In this document: in pieces, positions 1-11,200 of the stretch | Numbering within the stretch: the first letter of the stretch is position 1 | Layout of the letters: each line of letters opens with the position of its first letter | Assembly: GCA_051294375.1 (NCBI GenBank) | Contig: CM119263.1 | Span: 31,132,949-31,196,948 of the forward strand | Direction of reading: 5' to 3' | Source of the DNA: Paraspadella gotoi | Lineage: Eukaryota; Chaetognatha | Length of the DNA: 64,000 nt | Position numbers and translations under genes: made by a program | The notes under the pieces: model-generated | What the model saw: only the letters and a program-made list of their open reading frames with translations | What the model was told of the DNA's origin: nothing | Database searches by the model: none

Positions 1-1
1 A

Positions 2-1933
2 CTGACCCCGGGTCACATCGTCTTCATGACGACGACCGGTTCCATTCGAAAGATCCGACTCAGCGAAGATCGAGCTGACGAACCACCGCGGACGCTCCAA
101 TTGAAGCCGGGCGCTCTCGACGATATCTTCCACGACCTGGCCGACGAGGGGGTCAGTAAGGATTTATATATATATTTATATATACAGTTTGAATTATTTT
201 ACTAATCTTCAGGACGTCGTTCTCTCCGGCGAGAAAAAGCCGAAGAAAAAGTCGAGCCGCGCGGAGAAAACGAAAAAGGAAGATGGGACGACGACTCAAG
301 TCTCGGAATTCGAGCGAAAAGTCGGAGTCTTGACTCGATTCGAGGAAAACCTCGTCGATTCGTCGCGTGAATTCATCGCCGCCTGGCAGAGCGAACCTCT
401 CAAGCGTCGCCGCGTATCCTGCGCCCTATGCAGCGCCATCGTCGACGGGACTTACCACGACCTCATGGAGCACGTGTGGACGGAGCACGTCCCGACAGAG
501 GGCGGGCGAAAGGCCGATCACGTCTGTCAGTTCTGCCCACGCCGTTACGCCAATCGGGCCGACCTTGTGTGTCACGTGAGGAACGTCCACGAGGGGGAGA
601 CGTTGGATTGTCGGGTGAGAGGTAGGGGAGAGGATATTGTGGGGGGGGGAGGAAATGAGGGTTGGTGGCAAAGAGAAAAAGAGAAGAAAAGACAATGTTT
701 AATAAGAAATAATTTACTTTACTAATTTACTTTTTCAAAGGATTTTAAAATCAAGAGTGAAAATTAATAGATGAATAAATATATAATTATTTATTATTTC
801 CTATTGCAGCATTGCGGCCGCAAGGAATTCGCCAACAAACGGAACCTCCGCAACCATGAAACCATTTGCGACCGCAACACGACCGCCTCGGAACAAGACC
901 GCAAGCCTTTCTGCTGCGCCGAATGCCCACGGACATTCGCCCACGCGTGGGGCCTCAAGTCTCACGTTAACCACGCCCATTCCGACCACGCCCCTTCCCG
1001 CGTCGCTTGTCCCACTTGCGCCAAGACATTCGCCAACAAGAGCGTGCTGGACACTCACGTGCGCACGGTGCATTTTGGTGAGAAGGAAACACCGCGTCCA
1101 TGTCCAGACTGCGGAAAGCCCTACACGATTCGCGCCTTAAGGGAACACCGGAAGCGCGACCATCAGGGCTTGAGATACGCCTGTCCAGATTGCGCCACCA
1201 CCAAACTATTTACAACGAAGATCATGTTGTCCAGACATCGAGAAGTCGTTCATCAGAAGAGAAGATTCAGGTATGTTGATGGCTTGATTGGTTGATTGGT
1301 TGATTGGGGAACTCAGACGGAGCTCTTTGTTGATAATTTACACCGTGTAAGCTATACACAAGATAATAAACTAATAATAACTAACAAATAAAATGGCAGA
1401 TGTACGTTATGCATGGCCGAGTTTGTCGATCGATGCGCTTGGAAGTTACATCACGAAGCTGAGCACGTTGGAAAAAGATATCCCTGTCCCCAGGTGAGCG
1501 ATTGCGATCGTTAAGTGATACTCACTCAACGTTCTCATTTTTCTAAAAGTCCAAAATTCTCACACTTTAGTGTCAAAAACAATTCAAACGACCGGGCGAT
1601 GTCAGGAGACACATTAAAGAAGTTCACCAGCAATTTCGATACACCTGCCAGTTTTGCGAAAAAAGTTTCAGTCAACAAGCGAAATTAAAGTTACATATTC
1701 GATCGTTACACATGGGAAATTACCCTCATATTTGCAAGTAGGTTACACCGACTTGTTTTCTAAATTAAACTTTAACATCTAACGCAAAATAAATATTTTA
1801 AATCAATATTGACAGCATTTGCGGAAAAGGATTTCTCCGGCCCAGCGTCCTCAAGAGTCACATGGAAAAGCATCATCACGTCGGCGTCATTCCAGAGGAC
1901 ATGATTCTCCTTAAACCTCTTCCTTCAAACTGA
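2..1933 (+). CDS. C2H2 zinc-finger protein, 5' end missing
   Basis: The gene enters from outside the window, so its start is unseen. Exons inferred from GT/AG and phase: 2-151, 213-614, 810-1270, 1400-1493, 1571-1737 and 1816-1933 (stop TGA 1931-1933). Together they give about 463 residues. A lysine-rich linker (about 213-300) is followed by about eleven Cys2-His2 fingers. Starting points include CALC, CQFC, CCAEC, CPTC, CPDC, CTLC, CQFC and a last CNICGKGF. Several fingers are cut by introns between their two cysteines, so the joined phase supports the exon model. Linkers are irregular rather than TGEKP, and many fingers end in H-x3/4-H followed by a basic stretch, as in the ZNF families of invertebrates. 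Such proteins usually bind DNA in the nucleus; the target cannot be told. The stop is only 120 bp before the next start codon. No orthologue is named with confidence. Confidence 0.8.
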
Positions 1934-2052
1934 ATTCTCCCCCCCCCCCATCCCACAACTCTTCTTTTTTTAACATCGTGTTATTTATTAGTTGTCAAGA
2001 CGTTAAGCTTATTTATTTACAATCGCTGAAAATACTTCGTTATTTTTTCAGG

Positions 2053-4722
2053 ATGGAGGAAACGCTCGATAATCGATCGCTAGATTTAGATTCGACGATC
2101 GACACGAACTCTGGTTACCTCTTGCCGTCGGAGATCGCTCGCCTCGTTCTCGGTTATCTACGGACGCGAGGATGCAAAGATTCTTACTCGACCTTTCTGC
2201 GAGAGAGCGAAGATCTGGTCGAATTCCGCTGCGTGGTAGAGGGAGGCAAGCCAGCGGCCACGTCCCTATGCGGATTGACACTCTCCGGAATATTGGAGGA
2301 TTATTGCGCCTTGAAATTGCAGAGGATCCAAGTTTCATCTTCCTCTTCTTTCGACGACGATCATTGGGAGAAAATGCGCGTCTCTTGGATGCGGATCGAG
2401 AAACTGATGACTCTGCAGCGGCTGGAGGCGGGGCGGCTGCAGAACTTGGTCGCCGTTGAACGCGAACGTTGGAAGCATCGGTCGTTTAAGAGAAAGAGGC
2501 AAAATTTACCGACGTCGCTTCCTAGCGCTTCCGGTTTATCCGTCGACAGTTCTACGACGATTTTGCCCGAAGAATCCTGCAGCGACTCGAGATGCGTCGA
2601 TGAAGCATCTGTCATTTCTGAGAAAAGCGAGGCTGCGATCGATCGAGATACTGTCGATCTTGGTCGTTCGAAATCGAGGATGGGAATTGAATCTACGACG
2701 GAGTTGGAGGATAAGGTTGACCACAGAAATGAGAAGAGACTTTGTTTAAATCAAAACAAAAATTCAAATCGTTTCCTTGTTTCCGAGAAATCTGAAGAAA
2801 TTGTGACGATGAGAACAGAGGAGATGAGTGAAAGTGCGGCCCAATTATCTTCGACTGAGATGGAAATATCTCCTATAATGGGAGATACGACCGAAAATAA
2901 AAAACGACTTTGTTTAAACCATAATTCAGATATTTCCCGAGAAATTGACATAACAGAAAAAAACCTGATAACAAAAAAAGACGAAAATAGTGAAAGATCG
3001 ACTGGGTCATCTTCGTCTGTTGTCGGCGGAGATGAGGATGAAAATGAAAAGCGAATTTGTTTAGACCAATATAAACAAAATAAACAATATAAACAAACAG
3101 ATGATTTGCTTAGAATTGACAAAACTGAGCAAATTGTGACCAATGAAATGAAAGATGAAACGTTCACATTCTCGGTAGACTTGGCGACTTTTCCTTTTTT
3201 TAAGGCGGGAAATGAGGCTGGAAACGTAAGGACAGTTTGTTTAAACCAAAACAGTGAAGCAGAAACTTTATCGAAAACTTTTCCAAACCTACTGACGATG
3301 GAATCAAAAGAGAAGGAAACTACAATTCCCTTATCCTCAGTAAACTTTGAAGCTTCTCATTTTCCTCAAGCAGGAAATGAGACTGAAAACATGAAAACAC
3401 TTTGTTTGAAGCAAAAACGAAAAGCGAAAACTTTGTCGAAAATCGCGCCAAAACTAATGACGGTGGAAACAAAAGAGAAAAACGATCCTCCCGACGATTC
3501 ATCTCCAGTAAAGTTGGTGGCTTTTGAAACAAACTTAACGAGGCAGGAAGCGGAAGATTCTACTCAGAACTCTGCCAAGGTTCAATCCTCGGTCCACGAT
3601 TCGTCGACTGAACAAGTTTCAGATGGAATCCTTGCTAATTCTCTTTCATATTCGGAATCCAAAAGCGGGTCTTACATATCCCGACATTCTCCCGCCTTTG
3701 ACGAGGTCGAAATGACGAGGAAATTAAAAAAATTAGATTTAGCTAAAGCCTCTTCGAAGTTGATGCGGTTGAAAGATTGGAATCGGTCTTCAACAAAGTG
3801 CGAAAGACAAAGGGATCGAAGGATTTCTCCCGTCGATTCAACGGGTAGCCCTTGTCTCGGTGCCAAAGCGTCAACGTTATCTGAGGTTCAGAATCAAATC
3901 AATGTCACCGAAATATCTCTCGTGGACTCGGATGATTTCACTTCATTAAATTCTCGTAACTTGATGTCGTCCAGTGAATCGAATCGCGTTCGACCTGAAA
4001 TTATCAGGCCTCGCCAAAATCTATTTTGCAAATCGGAGCGAGACACTTTGGAAAATCCTATGGGCTTCTCCGCGCTGGACATCAGGGATGAGAATGACTC
4101 GTCTGGCAATGTTTCTGTGATTGATGCTAGAGGGCTCGATGCTAATGACACATCAGTTTCGGGACCTGAAAATACAGACTTATCAGGCTTCGATTCGGGC
4201 CTTGAAGCAAAAGACTCGTCAGACCTTGTTTCTGTAATTGATGCAAGAGGACTCAACGCTAACAACTCGTCAGTTTTGGGACTAAAAGACACTCCAGACT
4301 CATCAGGCCTCGTTTTGGGCATTGAAGCTAGTTGCTCATCAGGCCTTGTTTCGAGCCTGGAAGCAACAGACTTATCAGATGTTGCTACGAGCTTTGAAGC
4401 AAAATGCTTATCAGGCCTTGAAGCTAAAGACTCATCGGGCCTCGAAGCTAAATCCTCGACAGCTGTTGTTTCTAAACTTAACGGTGGCGTGATCGATAAG
4501 GACACTGGCGCGATCGTCGCTACAACGAGCCAAATCTCAAAAAAATCTCCTGTCGACGACGACGACGACAAATCGTCGAAACCGTCGACCGATAAGAAAT
4601 CGATCTCACGTCACAAATACGGAACCGCTAACGTCATCAATGAAACGCTTATTTCCAAGAGACTCAAAAATATCAAAGATTTTTCGCGGCTCAAGAAAAA
4701 TATCTCTTATGCCGTTTCGTGA
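2053..4722 (+). CDS. NPAT: NPAT-like LisH protein (histone gene co-activator)
   Basis: One long exon of 889 residues. The chosen ATG (2053) follows directly on a pyrimidine-AG acceptor at 2041-2052, so the in-frame ATG at 1978 probably lies in a 5'-UTR intron. Residues 16-90 carry a LisH motif beginning LPSEIARLVLGYL, then a segment ending in an ILEDY-ALK pattern. This order matches the N-terminus of vertebrate NPAT, which recruits transcription machinery to replication-dependent histone genes at Cajal/histone locus bodies in S phase. The rest is acidic and Ser/Thr-rich, with no other domain, as in NPAT. Two internal repeat sets are visible: a CLNQN-type motif five times (2728-3420), and a run of Leu-Glu-Ala-rich repeats (about 4100-4460). 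The C-terminus is basic. Vertebrate NPAT is about 1,400 residues, so this one is short. The family call rests on the N-terminal 90 residues only. Confidence 0.72.
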   Translation: MEETLDNRSLDLDSTIDTNSGYLLPSEIARLVLGYLRTRGCKDSYSTFLRESEDLVEFRCVVEGGKPAATSLCGLTLSGILEDYCALKLQRIQVSSSSSFDDDHWEKMRVSWMRIEKLMTLQRLEAGRLQNLVAVERERWKHRSFKRKRQNLPTSLPSASGLSVDSSTTILPEESCSDSRCVDEASVISEKSEAAIDRDTVDLGRSKSRMGIESTTELEDKVDHRNEKRLCLNQNKNSNRFLVSEKSEEIVTMRTEEMSESAAQLSSTEMEISPIMGDTTENKKRLCLNHNSDISREIDITEKNLITKKDENSERSTGSSSSVVGGDEDENEKRICLDQYKQNKQYKQTDDLLRIDKTEQIVTNEMKDETFTFSVDLATFPFFKAGNEAGNVRTVCLNQNSEAETLSKTFPNLLTMESKEKETTIPLSSVNFEASHFPQAGNETENMKTLCLKQKRKAKTLSKIAPKLMTVETKEKNDPPDDSSPVKLVAFETNLTRQEAEDSTQNSAKVQSSVHDSSTEQVSDGILANSLSYSESKSGSYISRHSPAFDEVEMTRKLKKLDLAKASSKLMRLKDWNRSSTKCERQRDRRISPVDSTGSPCLGAKASTLSEVQNQINVTEISLVDSDDFTSLNSRNLMSSSESNRVRPEIIRPRQNLFCKSERDTLENPMGFSALDIRDENDSSGNVSVIDARGLDANDTSVSGPENTDLSGFDSGLEAKDSSDLVSVIDARGLNANNSSVLGLKDTPDSSGLVLGIEASCSSGLVSSLEATDLSDVATSFEAKCLSGLEAKDSSGLEAKSSTAVVSKLNGGVIDKDTGAIVATTSQISKKSPVDDDDDKSSKPSTDKKSISRHKYGTANVINETLISKRLKNIKDFSRLKKNISYAVS

Positions 4723-5263
4723 TTTTTTCTCTTTAATTTGAACTTAATTTAAACTTAATTTATCGGAATGCGGAAACGCTGATCTTTCCCGTTGGGCGAT
4801 GATCTTGATCTTGATTTTGATCTTTTAAATGCAAAATTCAGAAATTTTATTGAACTTTAATTAGTTAAATTGATGTGTAATATGTGAAAAACTAGTTGGC
4901 CGATGACCTCTGATTATGTCATTTTTTTATCAATCAATCTACCGTTTTACTTCGTAATCGTTTTTAATTTTGATAGTACAATAGCAAGCAAAAATTTAAA
5001 AAAAACTGAGGGAGAAGCCATTGCCAGATGACCGTTAAGACTTGTGCTGCTACTCTGATCCGGTTGGCTGAAAGTTATACGATGAAGATTACCTAATTTC
5101 ACATCGCTGACCTCGGTGAGATTTCCGTTTTCATTGCAAAATTTCAAGTTTATTTGAATTATTATTTTTAAAATTTCTTCTATGTAATTGATTAGGATTC
5201 TCCACAAATCTTAGCAATTCGATTTGGAGTCAAAATGCGCCTTTCATTGTCATTCGCTTATTT
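4723..5263 (+). other. Intergenic spacer, nothing recognised
   Basis: AT-rich spacer between the NPAT-like stop and the next inferred start. It holds only short reverse-frame ORFs without domain content. No RNA gene or repeat is recognised. Confidence 0.5.
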
Positions 5264-8200
5264 ATGATGGACGTCAACATGGGCGCCTCTAGCGGTAAGT
5301 ATTTCTCCTTTTGTTTTTTATGTTGAAATGTTTTTGAGTGTTTGCTTCCACCGCCAGGTCCTCCAACGCCTCCGCACACTGACGCGGAGGACGAAGGGGG
5401 CGTTCGACCGGTCGCCACCAAATCCACTGTGCCGACGAATATACCGCTGGTTCCGTCGGGTATGATTAAGAATTCTTTAATTTCATTTACATATTGCCGT
5501 AATAAAAATAACTTTTTTATTAATCTTTTTTTGACTATTTTAACTATTAGTTTGCAACTGTATTTTATTTTTCCTTATCTTATATTAAGCTAATCTTTAA
5601 CTAATTCAACTTAATCTCCATCAGACGCAACGAACGATTTATTCGCTTCTCCACCGGAAAATCGTTGCGCCGACATTTGCGAAAGATGCGGAAAAGAAAT
5701 AAGACACGGTAGCGATTAGTTTATTAAACAAGAAAATACCTTCCGACTTCCTTAAGCTTTTCAGTTTGATGAACTTTTCTCTTTACTTTTAATTTTAATT
5801 CCTATTTTTCCTTTTTTTCTGTTACATACTTTGTAGGTTGTGTTTGCGAGTTTTCGTTGTCACTGCATTGAACGTTTCACAATGAAACTCCTCCCCCTTT
5901 TTGTCACAGGATTGGTGATGCGTTTAAGTCACTCCTACCACTCTTCTTGCTTCGGGATGCTGGAGAAGGAGAACGTCGGAGAATCGATGGAGGTCTCCAG
6001 CTACGTTAATCTGGAGATGGACAACAGCAAAACCTCTTGGGGCGAAGATTCATTTTCTAAGTGTGTCTAAACCAAATTTTGAAAAATATTCCTTTGCCAG
6101 ACAAGAGAACGATTTTTTATATTGTTTTCTATTTTGAGAACGGTAACTAAAATTATTTCATATTTATTAAACCGAACCACCCCTTATAGAGACCCGGATC
6201 TTCCTATCATGGGTTTTCCCGCCCTCACGACGCGGCGTCCCACGACTTCGGCGCCGCCGACGCCGATCGCGACGACGACGACGTCTAGTGGCGATGAACA
6301 CAAATCTTCGTCTCCTCGCGGCGCCTCCTTCATCTTCTCTCGCGTCTCCAAGTTTCGTCGAAAGCCGTCGTCGAAATCCAAGGACGGGGAAGTCATGGGC
6401 CGCCCACCGAAGCCAGGAGGAGGAAGAGGAGGAGGCGCCACTTTACTTCCTGTCTCGGCCTCCTCCTTCGATCTCCCCGATCCGCCCGTCAATCCCGTCG
6501 AGCGTCGACGAGCCGCTTCGCTCAGTGTGCCTCAAGGCGCCGTCAATTTTGGCCTTCCGGGCCACTGGACGCCCACTGGTCATCCCACGGGTCATCCTAC
6601 GTGTCATCCCTCGGGTCATCCGCCCTTCGCTCCTCACTTTCTGCCCAATTATCAAAACTTGTTTCCCGCTCGTTCTCCGCCGCGGGGTCCGGAATCTTTG
6701 TTCAAAGTGGCCTTTCCTCACCGGGGCAATCACAGAGATTACGCCTTAGTCGATTACGAAGCCAAAGAGACCGCGCAGGTTGATAATCAATTCTACTCTC
6801 CCTCTTTTATATATGTTGTATTGTTAATATTGTTATATAGTTTAATGGTTCACTTAACTGAAAAAATAATTAGTAATAGATGCTTGCGCTGGCATCTTTC
6901 CATCAAATGAAAACTTTTACTGAAAGGTTGAAAGAAACCGAGTAGAACGACAACTAAATTTCCTGAAAGCTTCTAGACTCGACTCAATTACACGTGTAGG
7001 AGTGGGACTAGTATTTTTCTAAAAATCTATCTCTTAGTCTTACACACGCTTTTCGATTTTGTCATTATAATATTGAAAAAGTTTCATTAATTCACCCCAA
7101 AACGATAAACCAGTTTTAATCAAAGGAAAAAAAAGAGCATTGAGCATAGGAATTAAAAATAAAGCAAAAAGGGGATTTCCGTTTTTGTAAGAAAGAGCCG
7201 CCATTGATTGAGCGCTGAAAAGCCTCCTTATTCTTTCCCCTTCATATTTTTTATATTCCGCTCCCCTCCCCCCTCTCCTCCCCCTCCCACTCGGCGCTAG
7301 AATTTGGCGGGAATGAGTCTGGACGCTTCATTGCGGCGCCGTCCGTCGGACGTGGCGTCGCGGCATCTTCCGCTCGGTGCGGCGGGTGAGTTTGAGACGG
7401 AGACTGACTACACGGAGATGGACTTCACTTCTCTCGATTCGAGTCGGAGTCAAAAGAAGAAAACGACGACGTCGTCGTCCTCTTCGGTCGGAATCGCGAA
7501 TCGAAACCCGAAAAACACGCAGAGTCTCGATCGAAGTCTGAAGAGATCGAAGGCCAGGATGTTCGCCCGAGCCGGAGACGGAATGGGTGAGACCATTTCC
7601 GAGAAATCATGATGGTTCATTTGTTCACTTCTTCTGACAATGTGTTATTATTTTGGAGTTGCTCTTTTTGTCTCTAACCTCCCAAAAAACAAAACAAAAA
7701 AAAAACAAAAAAAACCAAAAACAAAACTTACCCGCCACAGATTCGGGACCGCCATCTATTGAAGGAATGACTGAGCCGGATTCTCGGCCGACGCGACTCG
7801 GGACATCGCCAGACTCTCGCGCCGGTTTCGCCGCAGCCGCCGCCGCAGTCGGAGTCAATTGGTTCGCTTCTCTCGGCAAAGACAAATCGGCGCAGCCAAT
7901 CCCCGTCGCGACTTCGCCCAAATCGGGGAAAGGCCCTTGCGCTTCGGCGGGTAAGTTTGGGGAATTTTAAATTAGGAAGATGTTCGTTTGGTTATTTAGA
8001 GAAAGGAAATCGCAACCAAAAAAATGTTCAATACTTAATGTTAATAAATTACAAATTTTAATAACTATCCATTTCTTATAAAGGTATAGCAGAGATGCTA
8101 TAGGCTATAGCTATGGCTGGAATCACAAGAATAATTATAAGTATAATTAAGTTATTATGATTATTATTATTATATGATTAATTAATAGTTGAACCATAAA

Positions 8201-11200
8201 CAAACATGATCATTTGCTAATTTGAAATCTCAATATTTAACCTTCAGGGCAATAGAATGAAAATTTATCAAAACTTAATCTGAACACCACAATATGTAAA
8301 TGAGATTGAGGAACTCGACCTCATTTAAAATGATTCACAAATTAATCAGATAAAAATGGTCACATATCGATTGTCGACAGGAACAACTCCGCCTTTATCG
8401 CTCAGCGATCCCTCTCGATCCTCTTTCCTCGCCAACCTCGCCTCATCTGTCTCCCCGCAATCGTCGCCACCGGGACCGCCGCCCATCGTGCCACGCCCAA
8501 TCGCTGCCGCGACCTCTGTCGGCGGTCTGGGCGTCAACGTTCCGATCGGTAGCTGGAACAAATACCGGCCGAGATCTGGGAAACAGTATGCCAATACCGA
8601 AATGCTGAGGATCTCAATAGGTAAAAATGGTGGGGAATGATGAAAGACTGGCATCGATCCCTTATTAATTCCAATTTACCTCCCTCTTCAACCGGAACAG
8701 GAAGCGACGGAGTCCCCCCGGGCCCTTACTCATCGAGCAGCGGATCTCGCGAGCGGACTAACTCATCGGAGACCGACCAAGAACTCTCTCCGCCGCAAAG
8801 CCTCGACGCGACGATGGGATCTCCGACGATGGGTCCGTCCACCGTCTCATCTTACGTCTTCGCCAAACCTCTGCCCGTCAAGTCGACGTCTTGGGGTCGC
8901 GGGCCGCTCGGCGGATCGCCCCATACGCAGTTCGAGATGGATTCCCTCTCGCCGTCGGGCGTGCTCGGTGGAGCGCTGCTGTCTACGACGGTGGCGCCTC
9001 TTCGAGGACCCGGCGAAGGCGACGTCTCCGCGGCCGAGAGCCCTCCGCTTTCTTCGATGGAGGAACCGCCCTATCTCGACATGTCCATCTCATCGCCTTC
9101 GCAAATGCGGACAATCGTCAGTGACGACGTACAGGTGGGAAGGGTGGTTGTGGGATGCGGGGACGCGGAAAGAAGTTTTTGTATTTGTAACTATGTACCA
9201 TTGTGCTAGGAAATCCACGTGTTACGACCTCAAAAAAAAAAAAATTGTTCAGTTACCAACTTAAATACAACTGTTGCTGAACAGTCACTTGTCTCGTTAA
9301 TTTTTTTTTGAATGCCCTCATCCCATTGCGAATTCTGGTTCCAAGTGGAACCGGGATTCTTCATGGCTCCTCTCCACCACGCAGATGCTCTTTTGATCCA
9401 GATGTCGTGTGCCACAAGAAATACAAAAGAGAAAAACAGAAGGAGTAGACTCCTCCTGCTCCTCTCCTCCTCTTCCTCCTCTCAGCTCCATCTTCCGGGA
9501 TGCATCGGAAGGAGAAACACTCATCCACAAGACCCCGCTGAGAGAAACCCCAAGCCGACTCCCGACAAAAGCGGAAGAAAAGTCTGAGCGCCCGACCAGT
9601 CTCCAGCACGAAGAATGACGTCCAAGTCCACTCCTTTAGCGAAGGCCTCTGAAACTGCCATAGCGCGAGTAGATCCAGGAGGCGCGTCAATGTCCGCATC
9701 TCTAAAGACTGACTTGATCAGAGCGGAAAAACGCTGGAGAGACAAAGGTCCATGAGGTGGCGCCGGGGAAGAGAAGAGAAAATCGTGCTGAGGCCGTAGA
9801 ACTTGTCTGACGGACAACCAGGAATGCAAGGCCAGGACCGGGCATCGAACAGAACCGGTCAGTCGATCCAAACGAAAAACAGGCCCAGATGACGAATCCG
9901 ATCCGTCTTGGAAAGCCTGGAGGGCACGAAACGTACTTGATCCTCAACCAAAAACATGTGGTCCGGACCACATCGCAAGGAGACCAATTCAGAAGGTCGC
10001 CTGGCGGAAGCCAAAGCAAGAAGAAACGTAGTCTTGCGTAAAATGTCATAAGGTGATAGCGGAAAAGGCATCACATCAAAAACGCGCAAAACCGCAGCCA
10101 CACTCCAAGCTGGTAGATCCGGCGCGAAGGAGGCCGTAGCTGAAAAACTCCTTTGAGTAGACGGCAAACCAATGGGTGCTGACCGATAGGAGCACCCTCC
10201 ACCAAAGGCAAAGTCGCAGAAATCGCCGATCTATGCACATTGATGGTGCTATAAGGACAATCCGTTGTCACTAAGATGGGCGAGATAATCCAGCACATCC
10301 TTCACAGAAGCTTGATCTCCTCGAAGGTCCCGACCTTGAAGGAAGGAGACGAAGGACTTCCAAGCCCTTTCGTAACGGGAACCAGTGGAGAATCTCCAAC
10401 TCTTGCAATGAGAGAGAAGGCCGAATTGCTGACGTTTGAGAGTCCGTGCGCCCGCCGATAATCCTCCAGACGACCAGCTTGAGGCGATCTAGGAGCGACG
10501 GAATGTCGTCCAAGGCCAGGTCGACCACCAATCGGCGAGACCAAGGTAGGCGGCGCACCTCCAACACATGAAGATCCAGTAGAGACGGGAACCACTTCTG
10601 GGCTGGCCAAAACGGAGTCACCAACAGGAACTCCCCACTGCCTCCCTCAACTTGAAGATCACTCGAGGGATCAAAGGGAGGGGAGGAAAAACAAAGGCTC
10701 GGTCGAAAACCCAGACTTGACTCAGGGCGTCGAGCCCCTCCGCATCTTCTTCCATCCTCCAAGAGAAGAATCGGGCACCTGACGAGAGGAACTCGTCGCA
10801 AACAGGTCGATCTGAGGAAGACCGAAGATCTTGGCAATCCGACGAAAAACTTGAGGGTCCAAGTGCCAATCCTGAACTGCTCTCCCGCGAGAGGCCGCAT
10901 CCGCAACAGGTTCTCCTCTGAGGGAACATGAACACCCACGATCCGGATCCCAGAGAGTCTGCTAGAAGAAGAGATTCTCTCACAATTTCGTGGAGAGATG
11001 GCGAGCGGCTGCAAAAGCGTCGGAGACAAGCAAGAGACACCAAACTGTCCGTCTTCCACAGAAGATTGCTGTCGCAAATCTGATCTCCGAAGGAACGTAG
11101 GAATCTGAGGAGAACCATGAACTCTTCGCAGTTATATGGAGAGGGGCAAACGCATCCTCCCAAACTCCCTGATGAAGGACTCCGCGAAAAAGGAAGCCCC

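Noticed and set aside
1978-2052. In-frame ATG 25 codons upstream of the NPAT-like start
   Set aside because: A pyrimidine tract and AG lie between it and the LisH-preceding ATG, and the intervening peptide is unlike NPAT. Treated as a 5'-UTR intron.
5837-5870. Exon starting at TTGTAG|GTTGTG in the scaffold gene
   Set aside because: In the required phase it meets a stop after about eleven codons. The acceptor at 5908-5909 joins cleanly.
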